DNA of 35,628 bases, taken from the NCBI GenBank assembly GCA_030611015.1, contig JAUWQP010000005.1:1-35628 (forward strand), in the 5' to 3' direction. A program made the position numbers and the translations under genes. The DNA is from Chloroflexota bacterium (GTDB taxonomy: Bacteria; Chloroflexota; Dehalococcoidia; GIF9; AB-539-J10). Position 1 is the stretch's first letter; each line of letters starts with the position of its first letter. The notes beneath the pieces are model-generated. The model searched no databases, had not been told where the DNA came from, and saw only the letters and a program-made list of their open reading frames with translations. This document shows positions 28,076 to 35,628 of this stretch, piece after piece.

Positions 28076-29104
28076 TCAACTACCCAGTGTTGCCACCATT
28101 ACCGCTTTTATAGTGTGGATTCTGTTTTCAGCCTCCTCGAAAACTATAGAAGCCTCCGATTCGAAAACCTCCTCAGTAACCTCCATGCTCTCCAGACCGA
28201 ATTTCTGGTAGATGTCCTCACCGACGGTTGTTTCCCTATTATGGAATGCAGGCAAGCAGTGCATGAACTTCACCTTCGGGTTGCCTGTCATTTTGACCAG
28301 TTCTTTATTTACCTGGTACGGCCTCAGAAGCTCGGTTCTTTCCTTCCACACTTCTTCTGGCTCACCCATGGACACCCAAACATCCGTATAGAGAAAATCG
28401 CAACCTTTTACCCCCTCTTCCATGTTGTCCGGTATATTTATCCTAGCTCCTGTCTCTCTGGCGATTTCCTTCGCCTTTTGCACAAGTTCCTGCCCCGGCT
28501 GCATGCTCTTTGGAGCAATGCAACGAAAATCCATTCCCATCTTTGCTGTACCAATAAGGAGCGAGTTTCCCATATTAAATCGAGCATCCCCCAGGTATGC
28601 GAGCTTTACCTGGCTTAAAGGTTTGTCGGTGTGTTCTATGATGGTAAGAATATCCGCCAGCACCTGGGTGGGATGAAACTCGTTGGTAAGCCCATTCCAA
28701 ACAGGCACCTTCGAATATTCGGCAAGCAACTCCACAACCTCCTGTCCAAACCCGCGGTAGCCAATTCCATCGTACATTCTACCCAGTACACGAGCCGTAT
28801 CTTTCATGGATTCTTTCTTGCCCAGTTGCGAGGCGGATGGGTCCAGATACGTTACCCTCGCCCCCTGATCACAGGCAGCTACTTCAAAAGCACACCTCGT
28901 TCTGGTGGAGCTCTTTTCAAAGACTAGAATGATTTTCTTGCCGGTCATCCTTGGCTGCTCGGTACCGTTGTAATGCGCCCATTTCAGGTGGGCAGAAAGG
29001 TCTAGTAAAAATTTAATCTCTTCTGGTGAAAAATCCAGTAGCTTGAGAACGCTCCTGTTTCTGAGATTGCAGGCCATTTTGCTGGTCCTCCTTTTAATAA
29101 TCAC
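28076..29104 (-). CDS. arcB: Ornithine carbamoyltransferase, catabolic (ArcB-like) type
   Basis: 342 aa; [83 protein letters not shown]. Confidence 0.92.
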   Translation of the reverse strand: MIIKRRTSKMACNLRNRSVLKLLDFSPEEIKFLLDLSAHLKWAHYNGTEQPRMTGKKIILVFEKSSTRTRCAFEVAACDQGARVTYLDPSASQLGKKESMKDTARVLGRMYDGIGYRGFGQEVVELLAEYSKVPVWNGLTNEFHPTQVLADILTIIEHTDKPLSQVKLAYLGDARFNMGNSLLIGTAKMGMDFRCIAPKSMQPGQELVQKAKEIARETGARINIPDNMEEGVKGCDFLYTDVWVSMGEPEEVWKERTELLRPYQVNKELVKMTGNPKVKFMHCLPAFHNRETTVGEDIYQKFGLESMEVTEEVFESEASIVFEEAENRIHTIKAVMVATLGS

Positions 29105-29110
29105 TAATCC

Positions 29111-29146
29111 TGCAGCACGAGATTACCCCGTATTAAATACAGGATT
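29111..29146. repeat. Dispersed repeat (TGCAGCACGAG..TACCCCGTAT.AAATA)
   Basis: Matches 34010-34045 at 30 of 36 positions in the same orientation. Confidence 0.7.
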
Positions 29147-29159
29147 CGCCCAACGTTTC

Positions 29160-29969
29160 TTAACACCCCCTAATATCTTCCTCGATTGGTTGTGACCTCT
29201 GAAAAAGCTTTACGACCTCACGGATTGAATCGAAGATATAGTCCGGGGTAATATTCGAAGATTTCAGGTCCATTTCCTGAAATTCCCCCGTTTTTACAAG
29301 CGCTGTTTTTAGTCCCGCCCTCCCGGCACCCAGAATGTCAGTCTTGACTCTGTCTCCCACCATGAGGATTTTACTCCTCTCCATATTTCCCATGGTATCA
29401 AGGGTGCTATCGAAAATATAGCAATTCGACTTTCCAATATAGGTAGCCTTAATACCAGCAGCATCTTCAAGCATCTTCCCGTATGTCCCTACTGTTAACT
29501 CAAGCTCTCCCATGTTATTATCGGTAATCTCAGTAATCATAACGACCAATTTTGCGCCTTTTAAAAGAAAGCGGAGCGCTCTGTTCAGATTTTGGAAGTT
29601 GAAACCATCGCGAAAATCTCCCAGAGCAATATATTCCGGATTATCAGGGTCATGGTGGAGATTGCGAAACTCTTCCAGACCCTCCCCTTTGAGCATTACC
29701 CAACAAGACTTCGGATTCAGAGTTTCCAGATGTTGAGCGATGGCAAAGGAAGCGGTAATGACCTCATGTTGGTAAACAGCGAACCCCTTCTTGCTCAGGT
29801 TTTCTGTGCATGGCTTTCTGCTCTTCAGGGTGCTGTTGGAGAGAATTCGAATACTAACTCCCTTTCCACGACGGGAGTCGAGGAGCTCAATAGCCCCAGG
29901 ATATACTTTATCCTGGAACTCAAGTACCCCATCAAGATCGAATATGACACCCGCTATCTCGTCTTTCAC
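29160..29969 (-). CDS. HAD-superfamily (IIA, NagD-like) phosphatase
   Basis: GVIFDLDGVLEFQDKVYPGAIELLDSRRGKGVSIRILSNST, ATYIGKSNCYIFDSTLDTMG, ILMVGDRVKTDILGAGRAGLKTALVKTGEF. Confidence 0.85.
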   Translation of the reverse strand: MKDEIAGVIFDLDGVLEFQDKVYPGAIELLDSRRGKGVSIRILSNSTLKSRKPCTENLSKKGFAVYQHEVITASFAIAQHLETLNPKSCWVMLKGEGLEEFRNLHHDPDNPEYIALGDFRDGFNFQNLNRALRFLLKGAKLVVMITEITDNNMGELELTVGTYGKMLEDAAGIKATYIGKSNCYIFDSTLDTMGNMERSKILMVGDRVKTDILGAGRAGLKTALVKTGEFQEMDLKSSNITPDYIFDSIREVVKLFQRSQPIEEDIRGC

Positions 29970-29990
29970 CTCATCCCCTTTACTCGTAGT

Positions 29991-30022
29991 AGGGCAGAAT
30001 AGCCATGTGACTATTCTGCCCT
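29991..30022. repeat. Perfect 12-bp-stem hairpin between the arcC remnant and the HAD gene
   Basis: AGGGCAGAATAG-CCATGTGA-CTATTCTGCCCT. Confidence 0.85.
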
Positions 30023-30909
30023 CTATCTGGTAATTCGAGTGCCGGTTTTACCCTCAAGGGCCTTACCACAACTTCGGGAAGGGTTATAATCACCTCCCGT
30101 TCGCGCGATGGGTCTTTGTTCGTCTCCTCCAGGAACATGGTGGCCGCCCTCATTTTGGACTCCATACTCCCCTTGCCGAAGAGCCCTTCTTTCAGCATCT
30201 CCTTTGCTTCAGCCAAACTCAGCTTCTCCAGCGCCTTCTGCTGAGGCAAAGTCTTTATCAATCACCGCTTCGACACCACACAGGTCACGGTCATCCTCCC
30301 TAACCACTAGGATGCCTCTTTTCCCCCTACGGCGATTACAATCTCGCCAGCATCAAGCATACTCTTGATAATCCTTGCCATCTGAATATGTACCGGCATC
30401 GGCGACGGTACTACGCGCCTATAACCACGGGCACTATCTTCGACAACATCCCATCCCTTTTCCTGCCGCAATTGCTCTGCCTGGCTGGCACTATAAAAAG
30501 GACCGATGGGTTTAGAGGGATTCTGGAAAGCGGGATCGTTCTTATCCACTACTACCTCAGTTACCACGGTGGTGATATTATGTAGTGCTCCTGCTTGCCT
30601 CAGGCGGTTAGCCAGTGTGTTCTGAATCATGTAGCCTATAAAGCTCTGGGTAGCTGCCCCACAGATATCCAGAGGTAACGGCGGCACTACATCCTCAGCG
30701 ATCTCGTGGGCGAGGAGCAGATTACCCACCTGCGGACCATTGCCGCGGATGATGACAATGCGGCTTCCTCCTTTGAGCAGGTCCAGCAACTGGTCTGCAG
30801 TGCATCGTATATTTTCATATTGTTCCTCAGCGCTTCCCTTCTGTTCTGCCCTGAGAACCATGTTGCCGCCAAGTGCGATGACAAACGTCTTACTCTTGTT
30901 CCTATCCAT
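30023..30909 (-). pseudogene. arcC: Carbamate kinase, disrupted
   Basis: N-part KTFVIALGGNMVLRAEQKGSAEEQYENI...VIAVGGK breaks frame. VVREDDRDLCGVEAVIDKDFAS continues in another frame. The following ~35-40 residues are missing before PQQKALEKLSLAEAKEMLKEGLFGKGSM. The last residues KALEGKTGTRITR* are in yet another frame. Confidence 0.8.
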
Positions 30910-31015
30910 AATCTTCCCTCTCCCCCAATCTTTTCTCTCCGGCAGAATTAAGAAACATTAACTATTGCCACAAAATCTCAAAAAAGAGCCCTGTTTTGCC
31001 AGTCAGATTATCCCT

Positions 31016-32197
31016 TTAATAACCTTTAATCTGTTTCGGGAAGTAGTCCTCACACTTGCCCTCTCGATAGATGTCCAGCGTCGTACAGTGAAGGGTACCA
31101 CCTAGTGGGTCCACTTTGTCATACGGAATCGGAGCCACCTCGAAGCCGAGCTTATCCAGTTGCTCGCAGTACGCCGTCTCATGCGCCTCCACAAAGACCG
31201 TCTTGGGGCCGAGCGAGAAGATGTTCATCGAGATCCACGACACACCCTTCTCCGGCATGAGCAAGGTGGTTTTCGCTTTGTACACGTGGGTCGGCCAAGC
31301 CGCAGGGACCAGCTCCCAATCATTTTGCTTGAATAATTCCCAAAGCTGCGGGGTGCGCGGTGGCCAGTCTGGATTGGTACATACATAGCCCCGGCTGCAG
31401 CGGTACCAGATCCACATCAATGTGCCATGGCGAAAGGTTATCCGATTTACTAGGATCATCCGGTGTATCAAACTCCACATGGTGAACCCGGATGCCGAAT
31501 TCAGCAAACATGCACTTCAGCCAATCCATGCCACCCCTGTTAGTCACACGCGAGCACTGGTGAAAGGTGTCTTTGCCGAAACGCATGACATCGGCAGCAT
31601 CCCAAAGGGGCTCCTCCTCCGTCAATTGAAACTCCCAATAATATAGCTTCTGTTTCATTTCCTCCGGTGTCCAGACGTCGTCGAAGTAGTACCAATAACT
31701 TTCGACATAAGACTCGTCCGTCAGCCTGGGCTTGGGAGCGTTAAACCAGACCATTTCCAGGTCTTCTTTAAAGTACTGCTCACAGAGTGGCTGTAGATTC
31801 AGATATTCATACCACCGCGAGCGACGGCAGGGTGCTGCCTCAATGAGGTAGTTGTCATGACATAGGAACACATCCCGAGGATTATTGATGCCGTGGCAGT
31901 TCAACTGCGTCCAATCCGGTGTCGATACGGATTTATTAAACATACAAGGGTAAAGCACTACCCGCCCGACCATGACCTCCGTTTCTCCAGTACTGACACG
32001 AAATAATCCATCTGCTGATTGGCTGCAGCCACTATCTCCTCTGGAAACGGCCCATACCTCGGCAGGGGATAGCCGCCTTCCGGGAGATCATGTTGCCAGG
32101 CCAGCTCCGAAGCAGGAATGTTCGTCCCTTCCGGTCTTCCCACGATGACACGCTTCAACGGGTCCCACTCATTCCAAGAGTTGACAATCTTTGGCAT
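31016..32197 (-). pseudogene. Glycine amidinotransferase/AGAT-like guanidino-group-modifying enzyme, broken by two frameshifts
   Basis: Three overlapping ORFs form one protein: VNSWNEWDPLKRVIVGRPEGT / NKSVSTPDWTQLNCHGINNPRDVFL...WHIDVDLVPL / GYVCTNPDW...GGTLHCTTLDIYREGK. Frameshifts near 31985 and in the C4 run at 31389-31392. Confidence 0.8.
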
Positions 32198-32239
32198 TTC
32201 AATACCCTCCTTATGTCATATTATTATAGGTTATGCCTT

Positions 32240-33592
32240 CTACTTTTTTACGAAAAGATCATGCATCTTTACAAACTTCGATAGTATTTCGCCCAACTTC
32301 GGCATTCCGATTTCGCGAAGCTCATAAGAGGCTCTTGTATTAGGTTTCTTAATGTCAATGATTCTGCTCAAGTTAATAGGTGTTCCAATAACTACCGCAT
32401 CACAATCAACCTTGTTAACAGTCGCCTCCAGATCCTTTAGTTGCTGTTTGCCATAGCCCATTGCTGGCAGAAGCGTTCCAATATACGGATAACTCTTGAA
32501 GGTTTCGCTAATGCTACCCACTGTGTACGGTCTCGGGTCAACCAGTTCTCTCGCCCCATGCTGTCGGGCAGCAATCGTGCCCGCACCGTATTTCATCTCC
32601 CCATGCGTCAGCGTCGGGCCGTCTTCAATGACAAGCACTTTCTTTCCCTTGATAACTTCGGGGTCATCAACCTGAATCGGTGAGTTGGCTTCAATTACGG
32701 TTGCATTCGGATTTGTCTTAGCAATATTTTCTCGCACCCTTTGGACATTTTCCGGAGGGGCACTATCGATCTTATTGATAACCACCACATCGGCTATTCG
32801 CAAGCAGATTTCCCCGGGATAGTATGAGACCTCATGGCCCAGACGATGGGGGTCAGCAACAGTTATCATCAGGTCGGTGTTATAAAACGGAAAGTCATTA
32901 TTTCCCCCATCCCAGACAATAACGTCACAGCCCTTCGGGTCTTCTTCCGCAGCCGTTAAAATGTCCTGATAGTCCACCCCTGCGTATATAACGTTTCTGC
33001 GCACGACGTGTGGCTCGTACTCTTCCATCTCCTCAATGGTGCATTTGTGCTTCTCCAGGTCCTCTAACTCGGCAAAGCGCTGTACCCTCTGGGCAACCAA
33101 ATCGCCATACGGCATAGGATGGCGTATAGCAATAACCCTGAGGCCTCTTTCCATCAAGAGCTCTATAATTCTTCTTGAAGTCTGGCTTTTACCCGCGCCC
33201 GTTCTCACCGCACACACGGCGATAACAGGTTTCTTGCTCTTAAGCATCGTGTCCCTTGGACTGAGCATCATGTAGTTTGAACCAGCAGCATTTACAATTG
33301 CGCCGAGACCCATCACATGCTGGTAAGAAACATCACTATAGGAAAAGACGCAGAAATCAACATTTAACTCCCTTATAAGTCTCGGCAATGCCTCCTCCGC
33401 GTAGATTGGAATTCCCTCTGGATAGAGATTACCAGCCAGTTCAGGCGGGTACTTCTTATCCGCGATGCCTGGTATTTGTGCACCAGTGAATCCCACCACG
33501 TTGTACTTTACTTTGCCCCTAAAGTACACGTTGAAATTGTGAAAGTCCCTGCCCGCGGCGCCAATAATCAATACATTTTCCCTTTTTCCCAT
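32240..33592 (-). CDS. Cyclic 2,3-diphosphoglycerate synthetase-like P-loop GTPase
   Basis: 450 aa; VLIIGAAGRDFHNFNVYFRG, P-loop CAVRTGAGKSQTSRRI, DVIVWDGGNNDFPF, VVINKIDSAPPENV (NKxD), VIEDGPTLTHGEMKYGAG. Confidence 0.8.
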   Translation of the reverse strand: MGKRENVLIIGAAGRDFHNFNVYFRGKVKYNVVGFTGAQIPGIADKKYPPELAGNLYPEGIPIYAEEALPRLIRELNVDFCVFSYSDVSYQHVMGLGAIVNAAGSNYMMLSPRDTMLKSKKPVIAVCAVRTGAGKSQTSRRIIELLMERGLRVIAIRHPMPYGDLVAQRVQRFAELEDLEKHKCTIEEMEEYEPHVVRRNVIYAGVDYQDILTAAEEDPKGCDVIVWDGGNNDFPFYNTDLMITVADPHRLGHEVSYYPGEICLRIADVVVINKIDSAPPENVQRVRENIAKTNPNATVIEANSPIQVDDPEVIKGKKVLVIEDGPTLTHGEMKYGAGTIAARQHGARELVDPRPYTVGSISETFKSYPYIGTLLPAMGYGKQQLKDLEATVNKVDCDAVVIGTPINLSRIIDIKKPNTRASYELREIGMPKLGEILSKFVKMHDLFVKK

Positions 33593-33690
33593 AAGTAATA
33601 TGTCTTCCTTGATCTCTAAAATTCCATTATGCGCCCGACGTCAGGTGAAGAATCGGTTAGCTGCCTCATTCGATGTCAGAAAAGTTGCTA

Positions 33691-33742
33691 TATTGGTTCA
33701 GTTGTTTTCGGGCAAATCGGCTATGATAAAATGTTACCACTC
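33691..33742. repeat. Direct repeat copy 1
   Basis: TATTGGTTCAGTTGTTTTCGGGCAAATCG (33691-33719) identical to 34111-34139, followed by a similar AAAATGYTACCACTC tail. Confidence 0.9.
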
Positions 33743-33938
33743 TCCTCAGTTCTCCTCAAGTCCTTGTCCTTGTTCACGAATCTAATTTCTTTCTTGCCGC
33801 TGTTCACCTCTTTTCTATAATTAGGCTGTTTAATTTTTATTTTCGGTTCGGTTTCGGGTGTTTTGGCATCCCTGCAGGGCAGCATTTCACATATCGCCAC
33901 CTTGGCGGGGAATAAAACCCCACCCTACGAAGTGTTCC

Positions 33939-33962
33939 AAATTTTGTAGTGCGACCCTTCAG
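33939..33962. repeat. Inverted copy of the 1664-1687 repeat
   Basis: AAATTTTGTAGTGCGACCCTTCAG. Confidence 0.75.
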
Positions 33963-34009
33963 AGCCTATCCCAACCCCGTATCGAGTGCGAGGTAAGGTG
34001 CAGCCGGGA

Positions 34010-34045
34010 TGCAGCACGAGGCTACCCCGTATCAAATAGGGGACT
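34010..34045. repeat. Second copy of the 29111-29146 repeat
   Basis: TGCAGCACGAGGCTACCCCGTATCAAATAGGGGACT. Confidence 0.7.
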
Positions 34046-34110
34046 AGCACTACATTTTTGATCAGCCTCGCAATAACTCCTTCCATATCATCATGTTAAG
34101 AGAATGCCGG

Positions 34111-34160
34111 TATTGGTTCAGTTGTTTTCGGGCAAATCGAGAGCCAAAATGCTACCACTC
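34111..34160. repeat. Direct repeat copy 2
   Basis: See 33691-33742. Confidence 0.9.
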
Positions 34161-34220
34161 GCCTTACCTTTTGTCAACACACATGTCCTGAAATTCTTTG
34201 CGGAGTTGGCCCTGAGCAAT

Positions 34221-34250
34221 GTGAGACTGTTTCGTTTCGCTCACAATAAC
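34221..34250. repeat. Diverged short dispersed repeat overlapping the rnhB stop codon
   Basis: GTGAGACTGTTTCGTTTCGCTCACAATAAC compared with GAGATTGCTTCGCTTCGCTCGCAATGAC at 9203. Confidence 0.65.
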
Positions 34251-34921
34251 AGAGAGAGAAGCTCAGAGTGAACAAAGGCTGAGGGGTCAGGGCTTTGCCC
34301 TATAATTATATTCCTGACAGGGGCAAAGTATAGACGGTGAATTGGCGAAGGTCCGAGTTTTCGCAGACAGGATATGTGCCTTCCTGTTCCATAGCCTTTA
34401 TGCTGAGCAAATCCATAGCCAGGATAAATTTGGTCAAATTCCTCCATCATACGGTCTCGGGTGACCTTGGCTATGATAGAAGCACAGGCAATGGAGAGAC
34501 ATGATTTATCACCTCTAGTTATCCCCCTTTGAGGGATAGGACATTGAGACAAGCTCAGCCTATCAATGAGGAGGAAGTTCGGTTGTTTGGACAGTTTTTC
34601 TACCGCCTGCATCATAGCCAGTTTGGTTGCCCTGAGGATATTGATGGAGTCAATCACTTGCGGGGGAACGATGCCAATGCCCACAGCCACAGCCTCTTTG
34701 TTAATCAAGTCAAAGAGGGATTCACGTTTTCTGGAGTTTAGTTCCTTGCTATCCCTGACTAACTCAAACCAGGGCAGGTTTGCCAGGTGGGGCAGGATAA
34801 CAGCACCGGCGACTACCGGGCCAGCGAGAGCTCCTCGCCCAGCTTCATCAATACCAGCGATTAGCACATAGCCCTGTGATTTAAGCTCATTTTCATGACC
34901 AAGGTTTGGTAGCTGTAACAT
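34241..34921 (-). CDS. rnhB: Ribonuclease HII
   Basis: VLIAGIDEAGRGALAGPVVAGAVIL, RDSKELNSRKRE, ASIIAKVTRDRMM, YGFAQHKGYGTGRH. Confidence 0.96.
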   Translation of the reverse strand: MLQLPNLGHENELKSQGYVLIAGIDEAGRGALAGPVVAGAVILPHLANLPWFELVRDSKELNSRKRESLFDLINKEAVAVGIGIVPPQVIDSINILRATKLAMMQAVEKLSKQPNFLLIDRLSLSQCPIPQRGITRGDKSCLSIACASIIAKVTRDRMMEEFDQIYPGYGFAQHKGYGTGRHISCLRKLGPSPIHRLYFAPVRNIIIGQSPDPSAFVHSELLSLLL

Positions 34922-34934
34922 ATCTCTCCCAAAG

Positions 34935-35555
34935 TCACAAAGATGGAAGCAACAACGTGCTCACCCTATCCCAGATAATCTCAGCAATTTTCTCTTCAGG
35001 CAGCGAGGCATCTATCAGCAACCAGCAGTCGGGCTCGGCGGCCGCCATCTTGAGGTACCCCTCCCTGACTCGATGGTGGAACGATAAGTCCTCTAGCTCA
35101 AAGCGGTCTTTCAAGCTTTGCTTCCGCGCTAATCCTTGCTCAGGGGACATATCTAAAAGAATTGTGAGGTCCGGCTTGAGGTTCCCTGTTGCCATATTAT
35201 TGACTGTCTCCACAGTGGTCAAATCAAGTCCCCGCCCATAGCCCTGATAGACCAGGGTAGAGTCAGTGAAGCGGTCGCAGATGACTACCTTAGTTTCTTC
35301 TAAAGCAGGACGAATTAGCTCAGCTACCAATTGGACACGGGAGGCAGCAAAGAGGAACAGTTCAGCTTGGGGCGCAATGGAGGAGCCTCGTTTTCTCTTG
35401 AGCAATTTTCTTATCTCAGTGCCCAGAGATGTGCCTCCGGGCTCATGGGTTAATACCACAGGGATGTTTTGTTGCTCAAGCTTCTTCAGCAAGAGCCTGG
35501 ATTGGGTGCTTTTGCCGCAGCCTTCGCCACCTTCAAAGGTGATGAATGGTCCCAA
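34935..35555 (-). CDS. tmk: Thymidylate kinase
   Basis: 206 aa; FITFEGGEGCGKSTQSRLL, LTHEPGGTSLGTEIRKLL, CDRFTDSTLVYQGYGRGLD. Confidence 0.97.
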   Translation of the reverse strand: MGPFITFEGGEGCGKSTQSRLLLKKLEQQNIPVVLTHEPGGTSLGTEIRKLLKRKRGSSIAPQAELFLFAASRVQLVAELIRPALEETKVVICDRFTDSTLVYQGYGRGLDLTTVETVNNMATGNLKPDLTILLDMSPEQGLARKQSLKDRFELEDLSFHHRVREGYLKMAAAEPDCWLLIDASLPEEKIAEIIWDRVSTLLLPSL

Positions 35556-35628
35556 GAATTACCTCGATTTCCTTTTGCCGCTGGGTTCCAGGCTCCGGTT
35601 ACCAGAGTTGAAACCACTACGTCCAGCC

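Noticed and set aside
33600-34240. Possible CRISPR-like array because of repeated motifs in the intergenic region
   Set aside because: Only two copies of the 29-bp repeat, 420 bp apart, with no regular spacer spacing and no cas genes.
1-35628. Many 60-150 aa ORFs antisense to or out of frame with long conserved genes (e.g. 7464-7841, 20887-21342, 28115-28618, 18105-18581)
   Set aside because: They overlap strongly supported CDSs on the other strand/frame, show no family resemblance, and are expected by chance.

Overview
This is a 35.6 kb bacterial chromosomal window. Gene content and family resemblance suggest Chloroflexota/Dehalococcoidia, but that assignment is inference. Most of it is housekeeping: efp, tig-clpP, aspS, a fused aroK-aroB, aroC-sppA-aroE-ruvX-alaS, rho, a small transaldolase, pyrG, rnhB and tmk. 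There is also an ABC-2 exporter, an MBL-fold hydrolase and a serine-hydrolase lipoprotein. The accessory part (about 25.7-34.2 kb) holds a saccharopine-dehydrogenase-like gene, an isochorismatase-family pseudogene, and a minus-strand cluster. That cluster reads cyclic-2,3-diphosphoglycerate-synthetase-like GTPase, AGAT-type amidinotransferase (two frameshifts), carbamate kinase (frameshifts plus an internal deletion), HAD phosphatase, catabolic-type ornithine carbamoyltransferase. It looks like a variant, partly decayed arginine/guanidino catabolic locus. The most striking non-gene signal is a set of short dispersed palindromic repeats. Some are intergenic, but several lie in frame inside coding sequences: at the aroK/aroB fusion junction, within the aroB domain, within ruvX, and at the rnhB stop codon. 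Other points of interest are a ~110-aa insertion in AlaRS, an atypical EF-P tip loop, two unlisted small ORFs, perfect long-stem hairpins, and a ~50-bp direct repeat upstream of the accessory cluster. No tRNA, rRNA or CRISPR array was recognised.
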